Shown one piece after another: positions 15,703 to 24,415 of a stretch of 64,000 nt of DNA (position 1 is its first letter; each line of letters opens with the position of its first letter). The notes under the pieces were generated by a model. It ran no database searches. It was given only the letters and a program-made list of their open reading frames with translations, and was not told the origin of the DNA. A program made the position numbers and the translations under genes. The stretch is from Armatimonadota bacterium (GTDB lineage: Bacteria > Armatimonadota > Fimbriimonadia > Fimbriimonadales > Fimbriimonadaceae), in the NCBI GenBank assembly GCA_016223145.1, contig JACRPN010000011.1, positions 186,001 to 250,000 on the forward strand, written 5' to 3'.

Positions 15703-17730
15703 TTAGGCTTCGGCGCTTTCGTACTTGTCCTTCAGACCCTGCACGACCGCCGGGTCGGCCAGCGTCGTGGTGTCACCAAGCGCCCGGCCCTCTGCCACGT
15801 CGCGGAGCAGGCGTCGCATGATCTTGCCGCTTCGGGTCTTGGGGAGCTCCGCCGTGATGATCACGTCGTCCGGGCGGGCGATCGGCCCGATCTTCGAGGC
15901 GACGTGCGCCTTCAGCTCGTTGACCAGCTTCTCCGAGGCCTCATAGCCAGAGCGGATGATGACGAACGCCGAGATCGCTTGACCCTTCATGTCGTGCTTC
16001 TTGCCGATGACCGCCGCTTCGGCGACCGCCGGGTGGCTGACCAGCGCGCTCTCCACTTCCATCGTGCCGATGTTGTGGCCGGCAACGAGGAGCACATCGT
16101 CCATGCGGCCCATCAGCCAGAAGTGCCCGTTCTCGTCGAGCCGCGCGCCGTCGCCGGTGAAGTACACGCCGGGGAACCGGTTCCAATACACGTCCATGAA
16201 GCGCTGCGGATCGCCGTAGATCCCGCGCGTCATGCCGGGCCAAGGCCGCGTGAGGACCAGGAAGCCCTGTACCGAACCGGACGCGTTGCCGGCCTTGATT
16301 TTGGCCACGTGCTCATCGCTGATGTTGTGGCCGTCCTCGCTGTAAATGGCGGCGCTGATGCCCGGGAAGGTGCGCGTGGCCGAGCCCGGCTTGCACTTGG
16401 TGATGCCGGGAAGCGGCGCGATCAGGATGTGTCCCGTCTCCGTCTGCCACCAGGTGTCCACCACCGGGCAGTTGCCCTTTCCAATGTGTTCGTGGTACCA
16501 GAGCCAAGCTTCGGGGTTGATCGGTTCTCCGACAGAGCCCAGAAGCCTGAGCGACGAGAGGTCGCACTTCTCCGGGAACTCGTTGCCCCACTTCATAAAT
16601 GCGCGGATCGCCGTCGGCGCCGTGTAGAGGATCGTGATCTTGTGCTTTTCGATGATCCGCCAGAACCGGGCCTTGTCGGGTGTGTCGGGCGAGCCTTCGT
16701 ACATCACCGACGTCACGCCGCTCATCAGGGGCCCGTAAACGATGTAGGTGTGGCCGGTGACCCAGCCGCAGTCGGCGGTGCACCACCACACGTCGGAATC
16801 CTTCCAGTCGAACACCCAGTTTCCGGTGGCGTAGGTGCCCACCAGATAGCCGCCGATGGCGTGGACAATGCCCTTGGGCTTTCCGGTGCTGCCGCTGGTG
16901 TAGAGGATGAACAGCGGGTCCTGCGCGTCCATCGGCTCGCAGGGGCAATCGGCGCTTTGCCTGTTCACCACGTCGTGCCACCAGAAATCGCGGCCCTCGA
17001 CCCAGCCGCCACGGTCGTAATCCGGGGTCGGCACGCCGTTGGTCAAGGTTCCCGGCACGCCGGTCCGCGAATACACGAGTACCTTCTCGATGCTGGGGCA
17101 CCCCGACGCGAGCGCTTCGTCAACCATCTTCTTGAGCTGAACTACGCCGCCGCGCCGCCATCCGCCGTCGGCCGTCATGATAACCTTTGCCTTGGCGTCG
17201 TTGATGCGGTCGAACAGGGACTCTGAGCTGAAGCCGCCGAACACCACACTGTGCACCGCGCCGATGCGCGCGCAGGCGAGCATCGAGATCGCCAATTCCG
17301 GGATCATCGGCATGTACACGCACACGCGGTCGCCCTTGTGAACGCCCAGCTCCTTGAGTGCGTTGGCGACTTTCGCCACTTCGTCGCGAAGCTCGCGGAA
17401 GGTGTACTTCTTCACGTCGCCGGGCTCGCCCTCAAAGAGGATCGCCGTCTTATTGGCAAGGGGCCCGTCGGCGTGGCGGTCGAGCGAGTTGTAGGCAGCG
17501 TTGATCTTGCCGCCGAGAAACCACTGGGCATAGGGGAGCTTCCAGTCGAGCACCTTGGTCCACGGTTCGAACCAGTGGAGCTTCTTGGCCCAGTCTTCCC
17601 AGAAGCCTTCGAAGTCGCTGTCGGCTTTGTCGTAGATGTCGAGGTCGGTGATGTTGGCGTTCTGAGCAAAGGACGCGTTGGGCTCAAACACGCTTTGTTC
17701 GTCTAAAAAGGTGGATAGGGTTTCAGACAT
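15703..17730 (-). CDS. acs: Acetyl-CoA synthetase (AMP-forming)
   Basis: 675 residues, close to the usual 650. Adenylates acetate and transfers it to CoA. AMP-binding P-loop YTSGSTGKPKG near residue 275, the WWQTETGH motif near 425, YFTGDGARLDENGH near 508, and the C-terminal acetylatable lysine motif PKTRSGKIMRRLLR near 635, so activity could be controlled by lysine acetylation. A GGAG ribosome site precedes the ATG by about 7 nt. It is monocistronic and ends at the bidirectional terminator. Confidence 0.97.
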   Translation of the reverse strand: MSETLSTFLDEQSVFEPNASFAQNANITDLDIYDKADSDFEGFWEDWAKKLHWFEPWTKVLDWKLPYAQWFLGGKINAAYNSLDRHADGPLANKTAILFEGEPGDVKKYTFRELRDEVAKVANALKELGVHKGDRVCVYMPMIPELAISMLACARIGAVHSVVFGGFSSESLFDRINDAKAKVIMTADGGWRRGGVVQLKKMVDEALASGCPSIEKVLVYSRTGVPGTLTNGVPTPDYDRGGWVEGRDFWWHDVVNRQSADCPCEPMDAQDPLFILYTSGSTGKPKGIVHAIGGYLVGTYATGNWVFDWKDSDVWWCTADCGWVTGHTYIVYGPLMSGVTSVMYEGSPDTPDKARFWRIIEKHKITILYTAPTAIRAFMKWGNEFPEKCDLSSLRLLGSVGEPINPEAWLWYHEHIGKGNCPVVDTWWQTETGHILIAPLPGITKCKPGSATRTFPGISAAIYSEDGHNISDEHVAKIKAGNASGSVQGFLVLTRPWPGMTRGIYGDPQRFMDVYWNRFPGVYFTGDGARLDENGHFWLMGRMDDVLLVAGHNIGTMEVESALVSHPAVAEAAVIGKKHDMKGQAISAFVIIRSGYEASEKLVNELKAHVASKIGPIARPDDVIITAELPKTRSGKIMRRLLRDVAEGRALGDTTTLADPAVVQGLKDKYESAEA

Positions 17731-17832
17731 AGTGAATCTCCAAGATTGGATTCAAATTCATCATGACATAAGGCCCTCAGACTCCAAATCCCCCCTGGTA
17801 AGCCCCCAACCGGGCATAATCAAGGCACGGCC

Positions 17833-18339
17833 ATGGTCCTGAGGGTGCCTTTTGAGCAGTTCGCGAGTACGGTTTTGCGCCGCGCAACCGGAAAAGAGGT
17901 GTTCGTCTGCCAGGAGATGGGCGTCACCCTTGCCACCGCAGCGAATCCAGACAAAAACTTCCTGATTGCCTCAAGCACGGTCTTGCCGCCCTACGAGGCC
18001 CGAAAGGCGCTCGATTCCGCTGGTTTGGATGTGTACGACGGGCAGTGGTCGCTCGAGTCGGACGGCGTCTCGGGGCTTCAGTTGAAGATGCACGTGGCCG
18101 CTGTCGCCTATCGCAGTGCCAACACGATGCCGGGTCTCTGGGTGGACGCCTTTCCGGAGGAAATGGGGCAGAACGAAGCCCTGAAGGCGATGTATGACGA
18201 GCTCCTGGAGAACGGGGAGATCGATGGCATCTCCTTTGAGGAGTTTCTACGGCTCGGCGAGGCCAACGTGGTGGTGATCGCCTTGAGCCAGTTGACGGAA
18301 TACGCGTCCGAGAAGCTGAGACGATCGGACTGCCGTTGA
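17833..18339 (+). CDS. Conserved-looking hypothetical protein, cytoplasmic
   Basis: 168 residues, no signal peptide or membrane segment. Mixed alpha/beta composition with phrases such as KEVFVCQEMGVTLATAANPD, PPYEARKALDSAGLDVYDGQ and ENGEIDGISFEEFLRLGEA. Codon use matches the core genes and the frame is clean, so I regard it as real. I do not recognise the family. A CATAAT hexamer lies 14 nt before the ATG. It converges with comEA, leaving only 6 bp between the stops. Confidence 0.65.
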   Translation: MVLRVPFEQFASTVLRRATGKEVFVCQEMGVTLATAANPDKNFLIASSTVLPPYEARKALDSAGLDVYDGQWSLESDGVSGLQLKMHVAAVAYRSANTMPGLWVDAFPEEMGQNEALKAMYDELLENGEIDGISFEEFLRLGEANVVVIALSQLTEYASEKLRRSDCR

Positions 18340-18345
18340 GGCGGT

Positions 18346-19029
18346 CTACAGCTTCAAAAACTTGCGCATAGCCTCAAGCTTCTTTGGCCCAATCCCCTTC
18401 ACCGCCAGCAGCTCCTCGATGGACGAGAACCCGCCATGCGCTTTGCGATACTCCAAGATCTTCTCGGCGGTGGCGGGCCCGACCCCAGGCAATCGGTCGA
18501 GGGTCGCCGCGTCGGCCGTGTTCAAGCTGATCGAGCCGGGCGCGGGTGTGCCGGAACTCGACGAGCGCCCCGTTCGTGGCTTGCTCGAATACGAGCTGGA
18601 CTCCGAAGTGTAGCTGGGAGAGGAAGATGTCGCCTTTTCGGTCGACGTCTGCGGGGCCGAATTGGCTTCTGGGACCACCAACTGCGTCCCGTCCTCGAGC
18701 TTGGCCGCCAGGTTTAGGTCCTCTGTGCGCGCTCCCGGCAAGGCGCCGCCGGCACGCTCGATCGCGTCGGCCACGCGGCTTCCCTGGGGAAGGTGGACCA
18801 CTTGCGGCGACTTCACCGCCCCCTTCACATCCACCACGACCTCGGCGGGGACGCTAAGGGAAGGGACTTGAGCCTGGCTGATGGCGCCAGGGACGAGCGG
18901 CCCATTCGAGAGGGTGATCTCGGCCGGCCGCCTGGCATACTGCGTGCCCACGAAGCCGCACACAAAAAGGAAACCCGCCAAAAGCAGGGTATAGCCAAGC
19001 CGCTCTTTGGGTGTCAGCTGCGCGAGCAT
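18346..19029 (-). CDS. comEA: ComEA-like DNA-binding competence protein
   Basis: 227 residues. One N-terminal membrane anchor (LGYTLLLAGFLFVCGFVG), an SLBB domain around residues 62-120 (VVVDVKGAVKSPQVVHLPQG, DAIERAGGALPGA), a Ser/Thr-rich linker, and a C-terminal pair of helix-hairpin-helix motifs (LNTADAATLDRLPGVGPATA and FSSIEELLAVKGIGPKKLEA). This is the ComEA layout: a periplasmic receptor that binds incoming double-stranded DNA during transformation. No comEC is next to it here. GAAGG before the ATG may serve as ribosome site. Confidence 0.92.
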   Translation of the reverse strand: MLAQLTPKERLGYTLLLAGFLFVCGFVGTQYARRPAEITLSNGPLVPGAISQAQVPSLSVPAEVVVDVKGAVKSPQVVHLPQGSRVADAIERAGGALPGARTEDLNLAAKLEDGTQLVVPEANSAPQTSTEKATSSSPSYTSESSSYSSKPRTGRSSSSGTPAPGSISLNTADAATLDRLPGVGPATAEKILEYRKAHGGFSSIEELLAVKGIGPKKLEAMRKFLKL

Positions 19030-19156
19030 ATGACCCTTCTATCTTGGATAGGGATAGCCAAAGTTCCTGCAAGGGCCTTTCGCATTGCCTCATATCAGAG
19101 CGCCCTCAACAAATAGCTGCGGGACAGAATTCCGCTCTTGGAAGGAGCTCCGAATA

Positions 19157-20455
19157 ATGCATAATCCAAGTATGGTAGACGCAACTCTACCAATCGTCAC
19201 CGGGGATCGAAAGCTCCGCTATCTGTTTCTGGACCTCAACGCTTACTTCGCGTCGGTCGAGCAGCAGGAGCGGCCGGAACTGCGCGGCAAGCCCATCGCC
19301 GTCGTGCCGCTGGTCGCCGACACGACCTTCGTCATCGCCGCAAGCTACGAAGCCAAGCGACATGGCGTGAAGACCGTCATGCGGGTGGACGAGGCCAAGC
19401 GGCTCTGCCCTGAGCTGATCCTCGTGGAGGGAAGGCCGCCGGTCTACGTCCACTACCACGACCGGACCCTGGAGGTCGTGGACACCCTCCTTCCGGTCGA
19501 AAAGATCTGGAGCATCGATGAGATGTCCATCCGCCTGCTGGGCAAGGAGCGCGAGCGCGAGGCGGCCGTCGCTTTGGCCATGGAGCTGAAGCGTAGGATC
19601 ACGACGCAAGTCGGGGAATGCCTAAAGTGCTCGATCGGCATCGCCCCAAACACGTTTCTCGCCAAGACGGCCACCGAGATGCAGAAGCCGGACGGCCTCG
19701 TGGTGCTTGAGGCATCGGACCTCCCTCAGGCGCTCTACAGGCTCAAGATCACCGACTTCGCCGGGATCAACTATAGGATGCAGGCGCGCATCAATGCGGC
19801 CGGCATTTACACGGTCCAGCAGATGTGCGAAGCCGACCCCAAGAAGCTGCGCCGTGCGTTTGGGTCGGTGACCGGCGAGCGGTGGTGGCACCTGCTGCGT
19901 GGTTTCGAGCTCAAAAGCGAAGAGTCGGCGCGCAAGAGCCTGAGCCACTCGCACGTGATGGGGCCACAGTATCGGACCGAGGAAGGGGTCAAGCAGCTCC
20001 TTCTCCGGCTCATCCACAAAGCCTCGGCGCGATTGCGTGCGAACAACTTGGCGGCTCGGGCCATGGAGGTCCACGTGAGCGGGAAGAAAGACTGGAGCGT
20101 TGGGATTCGGGTGGATGCGACCAATGACGCGGTCACCTTCACCGAGCGCTTTCTCGAGGCCTGGCCCGGGCGGACCTTCGAGTCGCCCCTGAAGGCGGCT
20201 GTGGTGTTCCACGACCTTCAGCCGGTGGAGACGCTCACGCCAAGCCTTTTTGGCAACGCCCAGGAACGGATGAAGCTCTCGGGCGCGATCGACCTCATCA
20301 ACCAGAAGTACGGCAAGAACTCGGTCTTTTTGGCCGGCATGGAGAACGCGCGAAACGCCGCCCCCGAGCGCATCGCATTCAACAAGACCTGGCTCTTTGA
20401 GGAGGGCAAGGATGACAACGCCTGGATGCCGGAGACTAGGACGCCTAGGGAGTAG
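19157..20455 (+). CDS. Y-family DNA polymerase (DinB/Pol IV-like)
   Basis: 432 residues from ATG 19157, preceded by GGAAGGAG. Palm motifs: FLDLNAYFASVEQQ near residue 25 with the metal-binding Asp, and WSIDEMSIRLLG near 118 with the catalytic Asp-Glu pair, both intact, so it should be an active translesion polymerase. Helix-hairpin-helix DNA contact near LKITDFAGINYRMQARINAA. The C-terminal SLFGNAQERMKLSGAIDLIN matches a tail seen in a Pol IV subgroup. No beta-clamp motif is obvious. In-frame codons upstream to 19085 are not needed. I cannot show SOS control; no LexA box known to me is present. Confidence 0.9.
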   Translation: MHNPSMVDATLPIVTGDRKLRYLFLDLNAYFASVEQQERPELRGKPIAVVPLVADTTFVIAASYEAKRHGVKTVMRVDEAKRLCPELILVEGRPPVYVHYHDRTLEVVDTLLPVEKIWSIDEMSIRLLGKEREREAAVALAMELKRRITTQVGECLKCSIGIAPNTFLAKTATEMQKPDGLVVLEASDLPQALYRLKITDFAGINYRMQARINAAGIYTVQQMCEADPKKLRRAFGSVTGERWWHLLRGFELKSEESARKSLSHSHVMGPQYRTEEGVKQLLLRLIHKASARLRANNLAARAMEVHVSGKKDWSVGIRVDATNDAVTFTERFLEAWPGRTFESPLKAAVVFHDLQPVETLTPSLFGNAQERMKLSGAIDLINQKYGKNSVFLAGMENARNAAPERIAFNKTWLFEEGKDDNAWMPETRTPRE

Positions 20456-20901
20456 GGTGAGAGCGGGAGTATCGTAGAACGGGAGAAACGGTGAGTCGGT
20501 GAATGGGTGAGTCAGTGGACGGAGCGCATGCATCCATGCCTGGCCCCTTGGGAGTGAGACGGTGAGTGGGTGAGGCGGTGAACACCCTCGCCCCTCGTGG
20601 GAGAGGGTCCGTGAGCGAAGTGAACGGGGGTGAGGGGCCAGCACGCCACCGTGAGCCCTTAAGCACCTGGCGGTGGCGCTTACCGGGAAGGCTCTGGGTC
20701 CACCTCGCCCCTTGGGGAGAGGCGGTGAGCGAAGCGAACCGGGTGAGGGGGGCGGGTCGTGCAGGAGAGGCGGAGAAACGGTGAATCGAGTTGCAGGACG
20801 GAGGGCGGACTTCAGCCCGCCTTGAGCACACTGCATCCCTTCCCTGGTCCATTGGAAGGAGCTCTTGTCGGGAGCTGATAGGGGGGGAATGGACCCGCTG
20901 A
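20456..20901. other. 446-bp repeat-rich gap
   Basis: No gene supported. It holds short degenerate repeats of the type GGTGAGTGGGTGAGGCGGTGA, and two diverged copies of a CACCTCGCCCC...GAACCGGGTGAGG unit (about 20574-20640 and 20700-20755) that also occurs near 29044-29093 and 51462-51536. Confidence 0.65.
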
Positions 20902-21396
20902 CTATTGTGGTGGCGCCTGACGAGAAAACCAAGAGGTCTCAATGTCCCGGGCAAAAAGCAGCTCCGAGAGCTGCCCCACGTGCCCCTGCAGGTGCCGGAT
21001 GTTCAGAATCTGATGGTCGAGCTTCGGGAAGTTCTTGTACCAGGGGATGCCGCAGTCATCGGTGTCCAGGTTCAGCCCGTCTATGGTGGCGTCGACCATC
21101 GCGGCCACATGATCGATGTACTCCAGCAGTTCGGCTTTGGTGTTGGGCTCCAGCGGCACGGCATCCTCAGCCCAAAGCTCCGGAGCCTTCTCCCGATGCT
21201 TGTGCCAGGGCGTGAAGGCCTCGAGGTTTTGGCCCATGTAGAGGTGGCTGTAGAAAACGGCGTGATAGGCGATCTTCCAGAACTCCCTGGGGTATTTGCC
21301 GGCGGTCCAAAGGTCGTCGGGACACACCTCCACACATTCGCGCAGCATGCGGAATGCGCCGTGATACTGGCTCTTCAACGCGGCTCGAACGTCCAT
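20902..21396 (-). CDS. DinB superfamily protein
   Basis: 164 residues. Four-helix-bundle DinB/YfiT-type protein. Candidate metal-binding histidines fall in WKIAYHAVFYSHLYM near residue 42 and in LNIRHLQGHVGQLSELLFAR near 134, the spacing expected for the His triad. Members include thiol-dependent transferases; this one has no neighbour that tells its substrate. TAGACT lies 6 nt before the ATG, so the message is probably leaderless. It is not the polymerase of the same name. Confidence 0.85.
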   Translation of the reverse strand: MDVRAALKSQYHGAFRMLRECVEVCPDDLWTAGKYPREFWKIAYHAVFYSHLYMGQNLEAFTPWHKHREKAPELWAEDAVPLEPNTKAELLEYIDHVAAMVDATIDGLNLDTDDCGIPWYKNFPKLDHQILNIRHLQGHVGQLSELLFARDIETSWFSRQAPPQ

Positions 21397-21419
21397 GGGA
21401 CGAGTCTACACACATACCG

Positions 21420-22388
21420 TCAAGAGCAGCCGAAGTCCTTCGCCGTCATCTTGCGCTCGAACTCCTCCGGCGTCTCGCCCCACACTCGAACCGGCTCCGA
21501 CGAGCCGTCGCCCTTGAGCACGAGCGCTTCCGTCCAGCCCGTTCGATAGCTCCACTTGATGAGCCATACCGGAGCCGTGATCTCGGCGAGGGGTTTTCCC
21601 GATAGCGCGGTGTTCCAGAGGATGGGCCGCCTTTTCATCTCGGTGCGGTCGAAGCGGGCGTAGTCGGGGAGATACCCCAGAACCCACCGTTCCGGCCCTT
21701 GCCAAGCCCGTTGTGCCATGGGCCACACGCTCTCGACATCGGGTTTTACCAAACGCAACATCTCGTCGAAGCTGGTGGCCTTGGGCAGGCGGTCGCGTTC
21801 CGCCATGTAGGTTGCGAGCCCCTCCACGAGATCGTAACTGAAGCCGCGCCTGACCGTCCCGCGATGCCAGGCAACTTGGCTTTCCAGGCCCGGGTACGGA
21901 TGGTCCGGGATGAGCAGGATGCAGAGAGCCAGAGGAACACCGACGAGGTGTACGACGAAGCTACGCCCCAGAATCGGCAGGTAGGGATGGCGGCTGCCGC
22001 GCTTGCTGAGAACGCTCTGCCAGAACAGCGCCTCGACGAACGCCGACCCGAGCCCGAAGGTCGCGAGCATCAGAATGGCCTGTCCAAGCGGATCGGGGTT
22101 GACAGTACTTCCCACTGTCCCAAGAAACTCGTAGCCGACGATGCCGGAGACGCATCCGCCGAAGATCCCCGTTGCCACGTTCGCAAAGACCGACGCCAGA
22201 GCCGACTTCTTCCAAGTGCATCGAAGCCACCGGCCCATCGCTATCGCCTCAAAGATCAACGTGGCCGCGACATACGCGAGCCAGTAGGGCCAGGAGAAGA
22301 AGGACAGCGCCAGGCTCATCGCCCCGTTGGCGAGAGCTGAAGCGGAAATGCCCCCGACGAGGATTGCGAAGAGCGCCTTGCGAGACAT
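21420..22388 (-). CDS. Membrane protein of unknown function with soluble C-terminal half
   Basis: 322 residues from ATG 22388 (a GTG at 22421 would add 11). Hydrophobic segments occupy roughly residues 4-160 (ALFAILVGGISASALANGAM, YWLAYVAATLIFEAIAMG, AILMLATFGLGSAFVEALFW, SFVVHLVGVPLALCILLIP). Residues 165-322 are soluble, with SYDLVEGLATYMAERDRLPK and RVWGETPEEFERKMTAKDFG. I recognise no domain. It is followed on the same strand, 23 bp away, by the DinB-fold gene. Confidence 0.65.
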   Translation of the reverse strand: MSRKALFAILVGGISASALANGAMSLALSFFSWPYWLAYVAATLIFEAIAMGRWLRCTWKKSALASVFANVATGIFGGCVSGIVGYEFLGTVGSTVNPDPLGQAILMLATFGLGSAFVEALFWQSVLSKRGSRHPYLPILGRSFVVHLVGVPLALCILLIPDHPYPGLESQVAWHRGTVRRGFSYDLVEGLATYMAERDRLPKATSFDEMLRLVKPDVESVWPMAQRAWQGPERWVLGYLPDYARFDRTEMKRRPILWNTALSGKPLAEITAPVWLIKWSYRTGWTEALVLKGDGSSEPVRVWGETPEEFERKMTAKDFGCS

Positions 22389-22440
22389 GAGCGTAAGCTC
22401 CGAGGCGATGCTACCCGTCACAGCGGCCTATGACGAAGCT

Positions 22441-22917
22441 TTATGGCCGTGGACGACGCTTCTGCATGTAGTTCCTGAAGTCTTCCAGCCTCTCGATGGA
22501 CTCACGGTCTTTAAGCCTATTCGCGGCGCGCTTACTCGCGATGATGTCATCCAGGCTGCACACGAAGAACCCCTCCGACTCGACTCGCTTCCGCCACGCA
22601 TCCTCGAACGTCTCGATGCCATCGGGAGCAAACACGAGGTCAATGTCGAACGGGCCATCCTTTAGCTCGACGAAGTCCTTCCCACGCACGATCTCTGCCT
22701 CACGTTCGGGTGATAGCTCGAAGTTGAGTTCGCGAAGTGCTGCAATCATCCTTCGACCGTTCTCATCGCTTTTCTCTGGAAAGATATCCACGTCTTGCGT
22801 GGTGTCCGGAAAGCCCAGAATGATCGCACCCGCTTTGCCGATGAATAGGTAGCGAACACCGTGCTTGGCGAATGCCGCGCGCAGTTCTTCGGCCTGCCGG
22901 TACTCAAACGCGCCCAA
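22441..22917 (-). CDS. Nucleotidyltransferase-fold protein (toxin-like)
   Basis: 158 residues. A polymerase-beta-type nucleotidyltransferase fold: RYLFIGKAGAIILGFPDTTQ contains the Gly-x-Ala helix and DVDIFPEKS the paired metal-binding Asp residues (near 43-45), with a third acidic strand FDIDLVFAPDG. The shape resembles the DUF6036/AbiEii-like class, which is often half of two-gene toxin-antitoxin-type modules. The upstream gene at 22904-23116 overlaps it by 14 bp, so the pair is coupled. Whether it acts on tRNA, nucleotides or protein cannot be told. Confidence 0.75.
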   Translation of the reverse strand: MGAFEYRQAEELRAAFAKHGVRYLFIGKAGAIILGFPDTTQDVDIFPEKSDENGRRMIAALRELNFELSPEREAEIVRGKDFVELKDGPFDIDLVFAPDGIETFEDAWRKRVESEGFFVCSLDDIIASKRAANRLKDRESIERLEDFRNYMQKRRPRP

Positions 22918-23116
22918 AACCCAGCCACCTCGGGAGGTTCTTTTCGCACCACTGGCGATACTCCTCCATAGATTCGAACGACCGATAGGGTGCGTCGTCC
23001 AAGACGGGCCGATAGGTCTTGATGAACCCGTACTTGATTCGAAGGCTGAGCGGGCGTTTGGCCATCGCTTCGCATTCCCTGAAAAACGCCTCTCTCTCTA
23101 GTTTGTCGGCAGCCAC
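22904..23116 (-). CDS. Small partner protein of the nucleotidyltransferase
   Basis: 70 residues from GTG 23116. A TACAAT hexamer lies exactly 6 nt before the start codon. Residues 45-66 (YRSFESMEEYRQWCEKNLPR) match a short conserved C-terminal block I associate with small proteins encoded beside nucleotidyltransferases in many bacteria. By order, overlap and size it is the antitoxin or cognate partner. Confidence 0.6.
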   Translation of the reverse strand: MAADKLEREAFFRECEAMAKRPLSLRIKYGFIKTYRPVLDDAPYRSFESMEEYRQWCEKNLPRWLGFGRV

Positions 23117-23203
23117 AAGTTCATTGTACTTTCAGTGACTCGATCCGCCTCCTTCAAGGCATTGAAGTCCACTCAAACAAGGCGCTTTGCAATGCAGGGC
23201 CAT

Positions 23204-24379
23204 TCAACTCTGTCCAGTCAAGTTCTGAATGCGCGTCTTCGCCTGATCGGCCATAGCGCTCATCGGATAGCGCGCCAAAAACTGTCGATACACCTCTGCC
23301 GCGCGCTGGCGGTCTCCGAACGCGTGCTCCACCATGATCGCCGACCGAAACATCGCGGATTCTCGGTCGCCCTCGGCGATCGCGGGATCGCGCAGGGCAG
23401 CCTCATATAAGTTGAGCGCCAACCGCTTGTCGCCGGCTTGCTCGCACTGCATCGCGGTCCTCAGCAGGTAAGGAATGGGGATCTTCCCGGGATCGATGGC
23501 GAGCATCAGCAGGGTCGAGCCGACGACGAGCGGGTCCTGTTCCTGAGCAATTCTGGGAAGCAGGCGATTGAAGTAGTCCAGAGACTCCCTCGATGGACCG
23601 CCGTGGCTCCTGAACCCGCGTTGGACCCAATGAAGCGCAAGGAGGGTGTTGTCTTGATCGTTCTTCGCGATCGCGGAGAACTCGTAGGGTGCCAGCACGC
23701 TCAGGTCCTTGGTGTCTGAGAGCATCGCTTTCGCATCGCTGGCCTCGGTCGAGTCGCGCTTCATTCGCAGGATCATGGCGATCAGAAATCCACCTGCGGC
23801 GCCTCCCAGGTGCGCAAAATGCCCGACGCCATCGGCAGCCCCCAAGAACGCGAAGAGCGCGTCGATCCCCAAAAAGTAGAGACCCACCACCCACAGAGAC
23901 CAGTCCGTCGTTCCCCAAACGAAGAAGCGATAGAAGATCGTAATCTTGGCGTGGGGGAACATGTAGAGCCCCGCGCCCATCACTCCCATAATCGCGCCAG
24001 AAGCTCCGATAGAGGGGATGTTCGGGTTAGAACTGCCCAAGAGGCCATGGTGCAGGACGTCCCCCGCCACGCCGGAGGCCAGGTACATCGGCAGGAAGAA
24101 CCACGCCTTCATCCGGCCCTCGACCGAGAAGCCGAAGATGTACAGGAACCACATGTTGCCCAGAAGGTGGAAAAGGCCCCCATGCAGGAACATGCTGGTG
24201 AAGATGTGGAGGGGTCCGAAGTTCGAACCTTTGAGCCCCCACTGGTCGACGACTTCGGGCCGGACATCCAGGCCGTCGCTGGTGGTAAACGCATAGACCA
24301 CGACATTCGCCAGGATCAGGAGAATCGTAACCACCGGAAACGACTCCGGGGGGTTTTTCGCCCTGATTGGCAGAAACAT
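23204..24379 (-). CDS. Rhomboid-family intramembrane serine protease with C-terminal helical repeats
   Basis: 391 residues. The rhomboid core has the His/Asn pair in MFLHGGLFHLLGNMWFL near residue 63, the catalytic serine in PSIGASGAIMGVMGAGLY near 126, and the histidine in VGHFAHLGGAAGGFLIAM near 185. After about residue 215 the protein is soluble and helical, in TPR-like pairs (ALNLYEAALRDPAIAEGDRE, AAEVYRQFLARYPMSAMADQ), which may recruit substrates. The promoter is unusually clear: TTGACA, 18 bp, TAAGAT, then 6 nt to the ATG. Confidence 0.92.
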   Translation of the reverse strand: MFLPIRAKNPPESFPVVTILLILANVVVYAFTTSDGLDVRPEVVDQWGLKGSNFGPLHIFTSMFLHGGLFHLLGNMWFLYIFGFSVEGRMKAWFFLPMYLASGVAGDVLHHGLLGSSNPNIPSIGASGAIMGVMGAGLYMFPHAKITIFYRFFVWGTTDWSLWVVGLYFLGIDALFAFLGAADGVGHFAHLGGAAGGFLIAMILRMKRDSTEASDAKAMLSDTKDLSVLAPYEFSAIAKNDQDNTLLALHWVQRGFRSHGGPSRESLDYFNRLLPRIAQEQDPLVVGSTLLMLAIDPGKIPIPYLLRTAMQCEQAGDKRLALNLYEAALRDPAIAEGDRESAMFRSAIMVEHAFGDRQRAAEVYRQFLARYPMSAMADQAKTRIQNLTGQS

Positions 24380-24385
24380 GGACCA

Positions 24386-24415
24386 ATCTTAGGGAGCTGT
24401 CGGCCAACGTGTCAA
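24386..24415 (-). promoter_or_regulatory. Promoter of the rhomboid gene, leaderless
   Basis: Reading on the minus strand: TTGACA (24415-24410), 18-bp spacer, TAAGAT (24391-24386), then 6 nt to the ATG at 24379. Transcription would begin at or within a base or two of the start codon. It overlaps the last codons of the S9 peptidase gene. Confidence 0.7.

Noticed and set aside
15667-17226. 519-codon plus-strand frame opposite acs
   Set aside because: Shadow of acs: composition (R, V, D, H rich) and lack of motifs show it is not a gene.
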